From: Mailhella sp.
GTDB lineage: Bacteria; Desulfobacterota; Desulfovibrionia; Desulfovibrionales; Desulfovibrionaceae
Assembly (NCBI GenBank): GCA_017408905.1
Contig: JAFQTU010000010.1
Location: forward strand, 1 to 64,000
DNA length: 64,000 bases
Reading direction: 5' to 3'
Both the position numbers and the translations under genes were made by a program. Shown here in pieces: positions 53,153 to 61,710 of this stretch. The notes beneath the pieces were generated by a model, which was not told where the DNA came from, searched no databases, and saw nothing but the letters and a program-made list of their open reading frames with translations. The stretch's first letter is position 1; each line of letters begins with the position of its first letter.

Positions 53153-54481
53153 ATGGAATACCGTCTCGATAAAGTTTCTTCCACTGCCGTTTCCGTGTCG
53201 GTGGACTGCACGGCCGAAGAAGTGGGCAAGGCCTTCGACAAGGCCGCCAAGGCCATCGGCAAGGGCATGACCCTGCCGGGCTTCCGCAAGGACAAAGTTC
53301 CGGCCCACGTCATCAAGAGCCGCTTCGCCTCCCGCGTGGCCGCCGATGCCACGGAACTCCTGGCCGACGCCAACCTGCTCCTCATCCTCAAGAAGGAGAA
53401 CGTGCGCCCGCTTTCCCCCTCGCAGTATCGCGGAACGCCTGCGGAAGAAGGCAAGCCCTTCTCCTTCACGGCCGGCTTCGACGTTCTGCCCGACATCGAC
53501 CTGCCCGACCTTTCCACCCTTTCCGTGGTAGTGGGCGACCCCAAGCCCACGGAAGACGTGCTCAACGCCATGCTCGATCAGGCCCTGCGCCGTCTTGCCC
53601 AGTATGTGGACGTGACCGACCGCAAGCCGCAGGACAACGACCTGCTCACCGCCAACGTGCGCGGCAGTATCGACGGCAAGGCCCTTCCCGGCATGACGGC
53701 GGACAATTTCCGCCTTCAGCTCCTGCCCGTGAAGCCCGGTGCCAAGACGCCGGAAATGGACCCCATCGTCCGTGCGCTGAATGTGGGCGAAGAGGGCAGG
53801 GGAACCATGATCTGCCCCGACAACTATCCCGACCCCACCCTGCGCGGCCGCGAAGTCCTGCTTGAAGTCAAGCTCCTGCGCATCCAGCAGGAAGTGCTCC
53901 CCCCTGTGAACGACGAGAACGCCAAGCTCCTCGGCTTCAAGAGCTCGGACGAGCTCCAGCAGGAAGTGTGGCAGCAGGCCTTCACCGCCAACCTGCGCCA
54001 GATGCAGCGCGACGGCAAGCATACCCTTATGGAAGAACAGCTCGCCAAGCTCGACTTCCCCCTGCCCGAAAGCCTTGTCCAGCGCTTCTACCGCGAACAC
54101 CAGCGCGACGCCGTGCGCTACCTGAAGTCCCAGCATGCCGATGAGGCCACCATCAAGGAGACCCTCGAACACATGGAAGCGGAATCCATGGAATTCGCCC
54201 GCAAGAAGGCCAAGGGCCACACCTTCCTTCTGGCCCTTGCCGACCGCGAAGGCATCGTGGTGACGGGCAAGGAAGCCGAGGCCGCCGTGCGCGCCATGAC
54301 CAAGGGCACGGGCCAGAACTACGACGATATCCGCAAGACCGTGTGGGAAACCGGCATGATAAGCTCCATGCAGGAACGCATGATTGCCGACCGCGCCCTC
54401 GACCACCTGTACGCTTCGGCCCGCAAGATCATGGCGGAAGCGCCCGCCCTGCGCCCCTTTTCGGAGATAAAGCAAGGCTAG
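53153..54481 (+). CDS. tig: Trigger factor
   Basis: A 442-residue trigger factor. The ribosome-binding loop reads GFRKDKVP at 43-50, one residue away from the usual GFRxGKxP, while its paralogue keeps GKVP. The PPIase-like domain (DNDLLTANVRGSIDG, PDNYPDPTLRGREVLLEV) and long helical C-terminal arms are complete. GGAG precedes the ATG. Which of the two paralogues is the main ribosome-bound form cannot be told; the Gly-to-Asp change in this copy is worth noting. Confidence 0.88.
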   Translation: MEYRLDKVSSTAVSVSVDCTAEEVGKAFDKAAKAIGKGMTLPGFRKDKVPAHVIKSRFASRVAADATELLADANLLLILKKENVRPLSPSQYRGTPAEEGKPFSFTAGFDVLPDIDLPDLSTLSVVVGDPKPTEDVLNAMLDQALRRLAQYVDVTDRKPQDNDLLTANVRGSIDGKALPGMTADNFRLQLLPVKPGAKTPEMDPIVRALNVGEEGRGTMICPDNYPDPTLRGREVLLEVKLLRIQQEVLPPVNDENAKLLGFKSSDELQQEVWQQAFTANLRQMQRDGKHTLMEEQLAKLDFPLPESLVQRFYREHQRDAVRYLKSQHADEATIKETLEHMEAESMEFARKKAKGHTFLLALADREGIVVTGKEAEAAVRAMTKGTGQNYDDIRKTVWETGMISSMQERMIADRALDHLYASARKIMAEAPALRPFSEIKQG

Positions 54482-54495
54482 TTAGACGTTTCTAA
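54482..54495. repeat. Palindrome TTAGA-N4-TCTAA, copy 3
   Basis: TTAGACGTTTCTAA begins at the tig stop codon. Copies 1 and 2 are at 4057 and 28231. Context with copy 1 is similar beyond the palindrome. Confidence 0.4.
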
Positions 54496-54513
54496 CTTGA
54501 GTGTTAAAAGGAA

Positions 54514-54548
54514 AAGCGGCGGGAAAGCTCCTGCCGCTTCTCTTTTGT
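54514..54548. terminator. Terminator between tig and the convergent transglycosylase gene
   Basis: AAGCGGCGGG pairs with CCTGCCGCTT with one mismatch, followed by CTCTTTTG. Confidence 0.7.
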
Positions 54549-54553
54549 CTGCA

Positions 54554-55681
54554 TCAGTCCAGATACGGGGTGACATCCCGCCCCTTGGCCGAGACCCAGC
54601 GCTTCTGCCTTGGCGCTGTCTTCCGGCTGTCGAGGCCGGCCTTTTTCGCCTTCCGGGCCTGCTGTTTCTTGGCGGCGGTGCTCTTTTTCACCGTGCCGCG
54701 CTTCCCTTTTGCCGGGGCTTTGTCGAGATTTTCGATGGTCTTGGCAAGGGCAAGGATGGTGTGGGCGTATTTCAGCATCTTGTTGTAGCGCATGAGGGCG
54801 TTCACCTGCCCCTTGAGCGGCATGCCTGCGCGCCAGCCGTGCAGGCTGAGGTAGCGGCTGAGGCTGAGTATGGCGTCGGCAGGGGTGAAGAGGTCGATGA
54901 CGCCGTCGCCGTTGCCGTCTTCCGCGAAGCGGCTGATATTGCTGGGCATGAATTGGCACATGCCGATAGCCCCGTAGGCCGAGCCGGGTATGCTGTGAGG
55001 GTCGATGCCGTTGGCCTCGCAGTAGGCGAGGAGGGCTTTCAGCTCCCTGTAGGCCCATTCCGATTTCTCGTCCATGCGCGCGCCCACCCAGTCCTGGCGC
55101 TGTTCCGCGCCCGGGATGCCGTCCACGTAGCCCAGCACGTTCTCCACCGGGAATTTGCTGGACATGCTCGCCAGCGTGTAGAAGGCGTTTTCGCGCCCCG
55201 TGAGCTTGCCGAGGCGCGTTTCCACGAAGAGCAGGGCCGCCCCCACCGGGGCAGGAACGCCGTATTTCTTCTGCGCCAGCGCGAAGGCCTTGGAGTTAGA
55301 CTTGATGAACTCCTGACAGAGGCGGGCGTTGACTTCGGTGACAACGCCCTTGAACCACGGGCCCGGAATGCCGAGCCTGTTCGCGGCCGGGGCTTTCTTC
55401 GCCGATTTCGGGGTAGGGCGGCTCATGAACCTGAGGGTATAAAGCTCCTTGATCTTGCTGCCCATAGGCCGCAGGGAAGGCGGGGTATCCATGCGGGAGA
55501 AGAGCTGGTCAAGGCGTTCTTTCTCGAAGCCGTCGCGCTGGAGGCGCTGGGTGAGGGCCAGCCACGAGTGATCGACCATGCTCAGTTTGCCGTGCACGGC
55601 GTTCTGCGGGGCGTCTTTTGCCGAGCACGCCCCCAGCAGAAGGCTGTGGAGCAGGATGAGCAGGAACAGCGGTTTTTTCAT
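54554..55681 (-). CDS. MltB-like lytic murein transglycosylase, lipoprotein
   Basis: A 375-residue protein. The signal sequence ends in a lipobox (LLGAC, Cys19), so it is probably anchored as a lipoprotein. The MltB/SLT core has the catalytic Glu in FVETRLGKLTG and the downstream GSAYGAIGMCQFMPSN and GDGVIDLFTPADAI blocks. It cleaves peptidoglycan glycan strands. The C-terminal 60 residues are Lys/Ala/Arg rich and may bind the wall or be disordered. Confidence 0.9.
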   Translation of the reverse strand: MKKPLFLLILLHSLLLGACSAKDAPQNAVHGKLSMVDHSWLALTQRLQRDGFEKERLDQLFSRMDTPPSLRPMGSKIKELYTLRFMSRPTPKSAKKAPAANRLGIPGPWFKGVVTEVNARLCQEFIKSNSKAFALAQKKYGVPAPVGAALLFVETRLGKLTGRENAFYTLASMSSKFPVENVLGYVDGIPGAEQRQDWVGARMDEKSEWAYRELKALLAYCEANGIDPHSIPGSAYGAIGMCQFMPSNISRFAEDGNGDGVIDLFTPADAILSLSRYLSLHGWRAGMPLKGQVNALMRYNKMLKYAHTILALAKTIENLDKAPAKGKRGTVKKSTAAKKQQARKAKKAGLDSRKTAPRQKRWVSAKGRDVTPYLD

Positions 55682-55827
55682 GGGTCTTCCTCAGGGAAGC
55701 GATATCGGAAGTACGGGCGGGCAAGCCGCGCAGGCGAAGTTCAGCATAACAGGCTCTGCTTTCTTGTCCAGACGGGGAAAATGGGTTATCATGGCACAGT
55801 AACGCCAAAATCAGCCACAGGAGCACC

Positions 55828-56493
55828 ATGTCTCTGACCCGACTCATTGCCGGCCTCTGCCTTGCCCTTCTCCTCTGTACACCTCTTGGCGCGCAGGAAA
55901 ACGCCGCGCCCGCCCCGAAGCCGAAGGCGGAAAAGGTCCTCGCTAGCGGCGGCAAGGCTCAGCCCGGAGCCAAGGCCGAAAGCAAGGACGCCGCGAAAGA
56001 CGCCGCCAAAGACGCTCTCGACGCCCTGCCCGAATGGGAAAAGCGCTACGTGAAGGAAACGCGCATCACCATCGAGAACAATATCCAGAGCCTCATGGAC
56101 GGCATACTGAGCCGGAAGGACGTGGCGACCACGGTGGACACCTTCTGCCGTACGTGGGACAAGTGGGCGGAATCCAAGCTTTTCATCCTGGATGACGACA
56201 GGGACATCGACGTCTATGGCAACCTTTATTCCCTTCAGGTCATGTGCCGCACGCTGTTCCTTGCGGCTGGCGACTGGAACAGGGCCGAGCCTTCGGAGGA
56301 ATCGGGCGACGTGCTGAAGAAGGCGCAGTGGCTGGAACAGCGGAGCCGCCGCCTTGCCGAACCCGTGGCCGAGATCATCCGCAACCAGAGCTACAGCTCC
56401 TACCTGCCGCGCCGCATCGAGATCATGCAGGGCATGCTCCCCTATGTGGACATCTGCTGGAAGGAGCGCGGCTACTTCTCCCGCCTGAAATAA
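55828..56493 (+). CDS. Exported protein of unknown function
   Basis: A 221-residue protein with a signal peptide (MSLTRLIAGLCLALLLCTPLGA) and a low-complexity Ala/Lys/Pro linker (about 24-65). The C-terminal domain has several aromatic residues and Cys (WEKRYVKETRITIENNIQSL, LQVMCRTLF, MLPYVDICWKERGYFSRL). No family recognised. GGAG precedes the ATG. Confidence 0.72.
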   Translation: MSLTRLIAGLCLALLLCTPLGAQENAAPAPKPKAEKVLASGGKAQPGAKAESKDAAKDAAKDALDALPEWEKRYVKETRITIENNIQSLMDGILSRKDVATTVDTFCRTWDKWAESKLFILDDDRDIDVYGNLYSLQVMCRTLFLAAGDWNRAEPSEESGDVLKKAQWLEQRSRRLAEPVAEIIRNQSYSSYLPRRIEIMQGMLPYVDICWKERGYFSRLK

Positions 56494-56515
56494 GCCTTTT
56501 CCGAATTCCCGCCAT

Positions 56516-56552
56516 AAAAAAAGACCGCCTTGCGCCAGCAGGACGGTCTTTT
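56516..56552. terminator. Bidirectional terminator (unknown gene / ilvE)
   Basis: AAGACCG pairs with CGGTCTT, A-run before and T-run after, lying between two convergent genes. Confidence 0.8.
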
Positions 56553-56571
56553 CTTTCAGGTGCTTATGCCT

Positions 56572-57597
56572 TTAGGCGATCTTCTTGATCCAGCCTTCAG
56601 GGGCTTCGATGCGGCCCATCTGGATGCCGGTAAGGGTATCGTACAGCTTGGTGAGCACCGGGCCCATGTTCTCCATGCCGGAAGGCAGGCAGATATCCTT
56701 GCCGTGGTCCACGATCTTGCCGATGGGGGAGATGACGGCGGCCGTGCCGCAGAGGCCGGCTTCGGCAAAGTCCGAAACTTCGGAAAGCAGGACTTCACGC
56801 TCTTCCACTTCCATGCCGAGGTAGTGTTCGGCCACGTGGAGCAGGGAACGGCGGGTGATGGAGGGCAGGATGCTGTCGCTCTTGGGGGTGACGAGCTTGC
56901 CGTCCTTGGTGATGAAAATGAAGTTGGCGCCGCCGGTCTCTTCCACCTTAGTGCGGGTGGCGGAGTCCAGATACATGTTTTCGGCATAGCCCTGACGGTG
57001 GGCGTCCATGATGGGGTAGAGGCTCATGGCGTAGTTGAGGCCGGCCTTGATGTGGCCGGTGCCGTGGGGGGCGGCGCGGTCGTAATCGGTCACACGGATG
57101 GTGATGGGCTTGGCGCCGCCCTTGAAGTAGGGGCCGACCGGGGTGACGAGGATGCGGAACTGGTATTCTTCAGCGGGCTTCACACCGATGACGGCGGAAC
57201 TGCCGAACATGTAGGGGCGGATGTAGAGCGTAGCGCCGGAACCGTAGGGGGGAACCCAGGCGAGGTTGGCCTTCACGGTTTCCACAACGGCTTCCACAAA
57301 GCGCTCGGCAGGGAAGACGGGCATTTCGAGGCGGCGGCAGGAATCTTCCATGCGCTTGGCGTTGAGGTCGGGGCGGAAGGTGACGACGTGGCCGTCTTCC
57401 GTGGTATAGGCCTTCAGGCCTTCGAAGCAGGACTGGCAGTAGTGGAGCACACCGGCGCATTCGGTGATGACCACCTTGTCGTCGTCGGTAAGGACGCCTT
57501 CATCCCAAGCGCCGTTCTTGAAGTTGGAAACGAAACGGTAGTCCGCCTTCATGTAGCCGAAGCCAAGGTTGGCCCAGTCGAGATTTTTCTTTTCCAT
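56572..57597 (-). CDS. ilvE: Branched-chain amino acid aminotransferase
   Basis: A 341-residue fold-type IV PLP enzyme of the eukaryote/Firmicute-like BCAT group. The PLP Lys is in GTGHIKAGLNYAMSLYP; CQSCFEGLKAY, RMEDSCRRLEMP, YIRPYMFGSSAVIG and EAGLCGTAAVISPIG are typical. It transaminates Leu, Ile and Val. The ATG at 57597 has AGGAG upstream, giving the usual length. Confidence 0.92.
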   Translation of the reverse strand: MEKKNLDWANLGFGYMKADYRFVSNFKNGAWDEGVLTDDDKVVITECAGVLHYCQSCFEGLKAYTTEDGHVVTFRPDLNAKRMEDSCRRLEMPVFPAERFVEAVVETVKANLAWVPPYGSGATLYIRPYMFGSSAVIGVKPAEEYQFRILVTPVGPYFKGGAKPITIRVTDYDRAAPHGTGHIKAGLNYAMSLYPIMDAHRQGYAENMYLDSATRTKVEETGGANFIFITKDGKLVTPKSDSILPSITRRSLLHVAEHYLGMEVEEREVLLSEVSDFAEAGLCGTAAVISPIGKIVDHGKDICLPSGMENMGPVLTKLYDTLTGIQMGRIEAPEGWIKKIA

Positions 57598-57832
57598 GGC
57601 ACATATCTCCTGCGCATAAGCTGAAAAGTCGTGGTCGTGCATCGGGCGGCCCGGCGCTCTGCCTTCGCAGTGCTGGCATGGGCGGAAGGGGCGACGCAAC
57701 ACAGAAAACTCTGGCACTCTCTGGCCTTCGCGTCAAGTGCGGAATGAGATTTGCGCCCATTTTCCGGAAAAGAGGCGTCTTGTGCAAGGTGTGGAATTAG
57801 CATAGGCTTTACTGCAAATTTCGGAGCCTGCC

Positions 57833-58318
57833 ATGTTCACCGCCGTTCTTTACGGCGCGGCCCTCGGGCTTCTTTTCCTTTCCTGGAGGAAAAGCCCGCA
57901 GAAAACCCGCGCCGCCCTGAAAAAAGCCTGGAAGTCCTGCACGGGCGTACTGCCCCTTTTCTTTGCCATCCTGCTCTGCATGGGCTTTTTGCTCTCCTTT
58001 GTGGACGAAGCCGTCATCCAGCAGGCCGTGGGCCGGGAGTCCGGCATGGCAGGTATCGTACTGAGCGGCGTCATCGGCTCTGTTACGCTCATCCCCGCCT
58101 TTGCGGCCTATCCTGCGGCGGCCGAACTGCTCCGCGTGACGGGCGGCTACGCCCAGATAACCATGCTCATCACCTCCCTTATGATGGTGGGGTTGGTCAC
58201 GCTTCCCCTAGAATGCCGCTTCTTCGGGCTGAAGGCGGCCGTGTGGCGCAACGCCCTTGGCCTTGCCTATTCCTTTGCGCTGGCCGTGTTCATGGGCATG
58301 GTCTTCGGGGGTATGTGA
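57833..58318 (+). CDS. Predicted permease, first half (ArsP/YraQ or nucleoside-recognition type)
   Basis: A 161-residue membrane protein with four or five hydrophobic segments. The GSVTLIPAFAAYPAAAELLRVTGG block resembles the conserved loop of predicted permeases of the ArsP_1/YraQ or nucleoside-recognition groups. Its stop overlaps the start of the next permease gene (TGATG), so the two halves are probably made together and assembled as one channel. Substrate unknown. Confidence 0.72.
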   Translation: MFTAVLYGAALGLLFLSWRKSPQKTRAALKKAWKSCTGVLPLFFAILLCMGFLLSFVDEAVIQQAVGRESGMAGIVLSGVIGSVTLIPAFAAYPAAAELLRVTGGYAQITMLITSLMMVGLVTLPLECRFFGLKAAVWRNALGLAYSFALAVFMGMVFGGM

Positions 58319-58899
58319 TGGCGAAGGAACAGAAAGAGAAAGCGGGCCGCGCCGTGCTCAAGAAGTACGGTTTCCTCGTCTTCGCCGTGGCGCTGGCCCT
58401 TGCGGGCTGGCTTATCGACAGTGCCAAGGCCGAGCAGGGGCTGGTGTTGGCAGGCGAAGGCATTGCCGAGATGCTGGGCTTCCTTCCGCCTGTCTTCGTG
58501 CTCCTCGGCCTCTTCGACGTGTGGGTGGACAGGGAGACCGTCATCCGCCTCATGGGCAGGGAATCCGGGGCCAAGGGGGCGTTCCTCGCCTTCATGCTGG
58601 GCACGCTGGCGGCGGGCCCGCTCTACATGGCCTTCCCTGTGGCGGGCGTCCTTATGAGGAAGAGGGCGGGCCTGTTCCAGATCTTCATCTTCACGGGAAC
58701 ATGGGCCATTGCCAAAGTTCCCATGCTGCTTTTCGAAGCCTCCTGCTTCGGCCTTTCCTACACGGCCTTGCGCTTCGCCTGCAATATGGCGGCCATCGTG
58801 GGCATAGCGTGGCTTATGACAGGGATGCTCGGCCCGGGCTACGCCGCAAGGCTGTATCAGGCCGCCGACGAACGTGAGGGGCAGGGAGAATCCTCTTGA
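58318..58899 (+). CDS. Predicted permease, second half
   Basis: A 193-residue membrane protein with four or five hydrophobic segments. It has an inverted-style version of the same loop (GTLAAGPLYMAFPVAGVLMRKRAG), which suggests that it forms the partner half of 57833-58318. Starts in the overlapping TGATG. No accessory gene nearby indicates a substrate. Confidence 0.7.
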   Translation: MAKEQKEKAGRAVLKKYGFLVFAVALALAGWLIDSAKAEQGLVLAGEGIAEMLGFLPPVFVLLGLFDVWVDRETVIRLMGRESGAKGAFLAFMLGTLAAGPLYMAFPVAGVLMRKRAGLFQIFIFTGTWAIAKVPMLLFEASCFGLSYTALRFACNMAAIVGIAWLMTGMLGPGYAARLYQAADEREGQGESS

Positions 58900-58995
58900 A
58901 TTCCCGGGCTTCCCGGAGTATATTAGCCAAGGTTAGGCGGCATTGTTTCCCCCTGTGTGCCGCGTAGTGTTCAACAGCAAAAGGACGGAGTATCC

Positions 58996-59523
58996 ATGCT
59001 TAACAAGGTTATGATCATCGGTCGTCTCGGACGTGACCCTGAACTGCGCTATACCCAGAACGGCTCGCCCGTCGCTTCTCTGCGCATCGCCACCGATGAA
59101 TCCTATACGGACAAGGACGGCCAGCGCGTTGACCGCACCGAATGGCACAGCGTGGTGGTGTTTCAGCGCTCTGCGGAAAACTGCAACCAGTACCTGCGCA
59201 AGGGCAGCCTTGTCTATGTGGAAGGCAAGCTCACCACCCGCAAGTGGCAGGACCAGAACGGGCAGGACCGCTATACCACCGAGATCCGTGCCGACCGTGT
59301 GCAGTTCCTCGACCGCCGCTCCTCCAACCCCGCCGACGGCGACGATATGGGCGGCATGAACGCCCCCGCAGGCGGCTATACGCCCCCGCGCTTCCAGCAG
59401 AACCGGCAGGCCGCCCCCATGCAGCGCCAGCCCCAGCGCCGTGCGCCCCAGCAGGAAAGCTATGAGGACCTTGGCCCTGCCTTCCCCTCCGAAGCCAGCA
59501 CTATGGACGATATCCCCTTCTAA
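58996..59523 (+). CDS. ssb: Single-stranded DNA-binding protein
   Basis: A 175-residue OB-fold protein: [21 protein letters not shown] at the start, EWHSVVVF and [14 protein letters not shown] in the core, a Gly/Gln/Pro-rich linker and the acidic tip MDDIPF that binds partner proteins. ACGGAG precedes the ATG. Monocistronic with a hairpin after it. Confidence 0.95.
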   Translation: MLNKVMIIGRLGRDPELRYTQNGSPVASLRIATDESYTDKDGQRVDRTEWHSVVVFQRSAENCNQYLRKGSLVYVEGKLTTRKWQDQNGQDRYTTEIRADRVQFLDRRSSNPADGDDMGGMNAPAGGYTPPRFQQNRQAAPMQRQPQRRAPQQESYEDLGPAFPSEASTMDDIPF

Positions 59524-59540
59524 ATCCTTCTGAACCAAGC

Positions 59541-59574
59541 AAGAGGCGGCTGTTTCGACGGCCGCTTCTCTTTT
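59541..59574 (+). terminator. Terminator after ssb
   Basis: GAGGCGGC...GCCGCTTCTC imperfect hairpin followed by TTTT. Confidence 0.6.
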
Positions 59575-59586
59575 ATGCGAGAACCT

Positions 59587-60180
59587 ATGAAGCTCTTCTT
59601 TTTCTTCGGTGATTCCGTGACCTTAGGCGTGAACGACGCCGCGGCCGGGGGCTGGGTGGCAAGGCTTGCCGAAAAGGCGGCCGCAAAGGGCCTGCCCGTT
59701 CCGCCCGATACCTTCTATAATCTCGGCGTCCGCAAGAATTCCAGCCGGGCCGTGCTGGCGCGCTGGGAAGCGGAATATCAGGCCCGAGCTATGGAAGGCT
59801 GCCCGGCGCACCTTGTCTTCTGCTTCGGCACGGTGGACATGGCCGCACCCCACGCCGTTCCCAATGTGCCGATGGGGGAATCCGCCGCCAATGCCCGGGA
59901 AATCTTGCAGAAGGCCAAGGAATACGGCTCTGTCGTCATGGTGAGCGCGCCCCCGGTGAAGGACGGGGAGCATAACCAGCGCCTCGAAGCGCTCTGCACG
60001 GCCTACGCGGCTATCTGCAAGGCTGTCGATGTCCCCTTCGTGGACATCTTCCATCCGCTTCTTGAGGCAGGCTATCTCGACGACCTTGCGGACGGCATCC
60101 ACCCCGGCCCGAAGGGCAATGACATGATAGCCGGACTGCTGGCGGAAGCCGAAGCGCTTCGCAAATCTTTTGCCGAATAG
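59587..60180 (+). CDS. SGNH/GDSL-family hydrolase
   Basis: A 197-residue esterase-like protein. Block I is FFGDSVTLG (Ser nucleophile), and block V has DGIHPGPKGND (Asp and His). There is no signal peptide, so it acts in the cytoplasm. I choose ATG 59587 because the conserved MKLFFFFGDS begins there; an ATG four codons earlier is less likely. The substrate is unknown (lipid or acyl ester). Confidence 0.85.
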   Translation: MKLFFFFGDSVTLGVNDAAAGGWVARLAEKAAAKGLPVPPDTFYNLGVRKNSSRAVLARWEAEYQARAMEGCPAHLVFCFGTVDMAAPHAVPNVPMGESAANAREILQKAKEYGSVVMVSAPPVKDGEHNQRLEALCTAYAAICKAVDVPFVDIFHPLLEAGYLDDLADGIHPGPKGNDMIAGLLAEAEALRKSFAE

Positions 60181-60192
60181 CTTGGAAAAAGC

Positions 60193-60219
60193 TTGACAGG
60201 CCCGGGGAAGCTGTATAAG
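60193..60219 (+). promoter_or_regulatory. Promoter of tRNA-Glu
   Basis: TTGACA (60193-60198), 15-bp spacer, TATAAG (60214-60219), about 20 bp before the tRNA. Confidence 0.6.
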
Positions 60220-60238
60220 TTCCACACGTCAAGTCAAT

Positions 60239-60314
60239 GTCGCCATCGTCTAGTGGCCTAGGACGGAGGCCTCTCAAGCCTCTAACACGGGTTCAAATCC
60301 CGTTGGCGACACCA
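60239..60314 (+). tRNA. tRNA-Glu (anticodon CTC)
   Basis: A 76-nt tRNA with encoded CCA. GTCGCCA pairs with TGGCGAC. The anticodon stem GAGGC/GCCTC encloses CTCTCAA, giving CTC; GGTTCAAATCC is the T-loop. Its 3' end is followed by the integrase at 60508 and is the likely attachment site of the right element. Confidence 0.95.
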
Positions 60315-60327
60315 AACTCGATTCCAT

Positions 60328-60373
60328 AGAAGTCCTTCTTAGTCCATAAGCGTCTAGAAGGACTTCTTTTTTT
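60328..60373 (+). terminator. Intrinsic terminator after tRNA-Glu
   Basis: AGAAGTCCTTCT pairs with AGAAGGACTTCT, then TTTTTT. Confidence 0.9.
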
Positions 60374-60438
60374 ATCCGAAAAAGGGTGAGGTTCTGTCCA
60401 TATCAGTCTGCTAGAGTCCGTTTACATCTAGGAAATTT

Positions 60439-60497
60439 GTTGCCATTATTGTTGCCACTTGGGATTTGCTCAGGTGGCAACATAGGTAAGTGGCAAC
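60439..60497. repeat. Cluster of GTTGCCAC / GTGGCAAC repeats (likely integrase arm sites)
   Basis: GTTGCCAT (60439-60446) and GTTGCCAC (60451-60458) face GTGGCAAC at 60474-60481 and 60490-60497. The last copy ends 10 bp before the integrase start codon. The same layout, with a different motif, is seen at 393-540 for the left integrase. Confidence 0.6.
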
Positions 60498-60507
60498 AGG
60501 GGAAGTT

Positions 60508-61710
60508 ATGCTGACGGATACTCTTATCAAATCACTGCACGCCAAGGCGAAGAAGGGAGAGAAGGTTTCCCAGAAGGCTGACGGCGGGGGATTGAACTTC
60601 GTTGAGGGCAAATACTGGCGCTTGTCCTATCGCTTTGGCGGAAAACAGAAGAAGGTCTGCCTGGGCGTCTATCCTGCGGTTTCCCTTCTGTCGGCAAGGA
60701 AGGCAAGGGAAGAGATAAAAGTCCTTCTTGCGCAGGGCATAGACCCTTCCGAAAAGAAGAAGGCCGACAAGGCGGAAGCGGCGCGCATGGCCTTGGACGA
60801 GGCTCTTACCTTCCGGGCCGTCGCCATGGAGTATTATCGGCGCAAGCTGGCCAACAAGCAGGAACTCTACAGGAAGCAGATCCTGTCCCGTCTGGAGAAT
60901 CAGATATTTCCTTTCATGGGGGACATCCCCGTCTCTCAGCTCAAGCCTACCCATATCCTTGCCGGACTTCGAGAAGTGGAAGAGCGCGGGGCTATAGACA
61001 TGGCGCACAGGCTGGCAAGTCTTATCCGGCAGGTGTGCAGTTTTGCCGTTGCCTGCGGCTATACGGAGTTCAACGCCGCCTCTGAGCTTACTGCCGCCAT
61101 GACTCCCAAGCCGAAAGCCACACCACGGGCGGCTATCCTCAACCCTCAGAAGATAGGCCAGCTTCTCCGAGACATAGACGAGTACCCCTGTTCCATCTCG
61201 GTGAAGTACGCCTTGAAGATCATGCCGTATCTGTTCGTTCGCTCCAAGGAACTCAGGAACGCCAAGTGGGAAGAGTTCGAGTTTGAGAACTCCCTCTGGC
61301 ATATCCCCGCTGAGCGTATGAAGATGAAGGCCGCCCATGTCGTACCACTTGCCCGGCAGGTGGTGAAGCTCCTTCAAGAGCTTCAGGTATGGAACGGGCA
61401 TACCGACCTTCTTTTTCCTTCTCCGCAGTCGAACACAAGGGCGATCTCCGACGTGGGCCTGCTCAACGCCCTGAGGCGCATGGGATACGAGAGAGAGGAA
61501 ATGTGCATCCATGGTTTCCGCTCCATAGCTTCCACGCTTTTGAACGAGTCCGGCAGATACCGGGCCGACGTTATCGAGGCGGCTCTTGCCCATGCAGAGA
61601 AGAATCAGGTACGGGCGGCCTATAACCGAGCGGAATACCTTGAGGAAAGGCGGGTGCTCATGCAGGACTGGGCAGATATGGTGGACGCTATGAGGGATGG
61701 GAAAGGATAG
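60508..61710 (+). CDS. P4-type tyrosine integrase
   Basis: A 400-residue site-specific recombinase with the DUF4102 arm-binding domain (QKADGGGLNFV, YRFGGKQKK, GVYPAVSL, LLAQGIDPSE), a SAM-like core-binding domain and the catalytic domain. In the catalytic domain Arg is in LFVRSKELRNAKW, HxxR is HGFRSIASTLL and the nucleophile Tyr is in ARA/AAYNRAEYLEERR context. ATG 60508 with AGGGGA upstream gives the family start MLTDT. It lies just past tRNA-Glu, which it presumably uses as attachment site. The rest of its element runs to the right edge and beyond. Confidence 0.92.
   Translation: MLTDTLIKSLHAKAKKGEKVSQKADGGGLNFVEGKYWRLSYRFGGKQKKVCLGVYPAVSLLSARKAREEIKVLLAQGIDPSEKKKADKAEAARMALDEALTFRAVAMEYYRRKLANKQELYRKQILSRLENQIFPFMGDIPVSQLKPTHILAGLREVEERGAIDMAHRLASLIRQVCSFAVACGYTEFNAASELTAAMTPKPKATPRAAILNPQKIGQLLRDIDEYPCSISVKYALKIMPYLFVRSKELRNAKWEEFEFENSLWHIPAERMKMKAAHVVPLARQVVKLLQELQVWNGHTDLLFPSPQSNTRAISDVGLLNALRRMGYEREEMCIHGFRSIASTLLNESGRYRADVIEAALAHAEKNQVRAAYNRAEYLEERRVLMQDWADMVDAMRDGKG

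Noticed and set aside
60490-60507. GTG at 60490 as the integrase start
   Set aside because: It lies inside a GTGGCAAC repeat; ATG 60508 has a good ribosome binding site and matches the family N-terminus.
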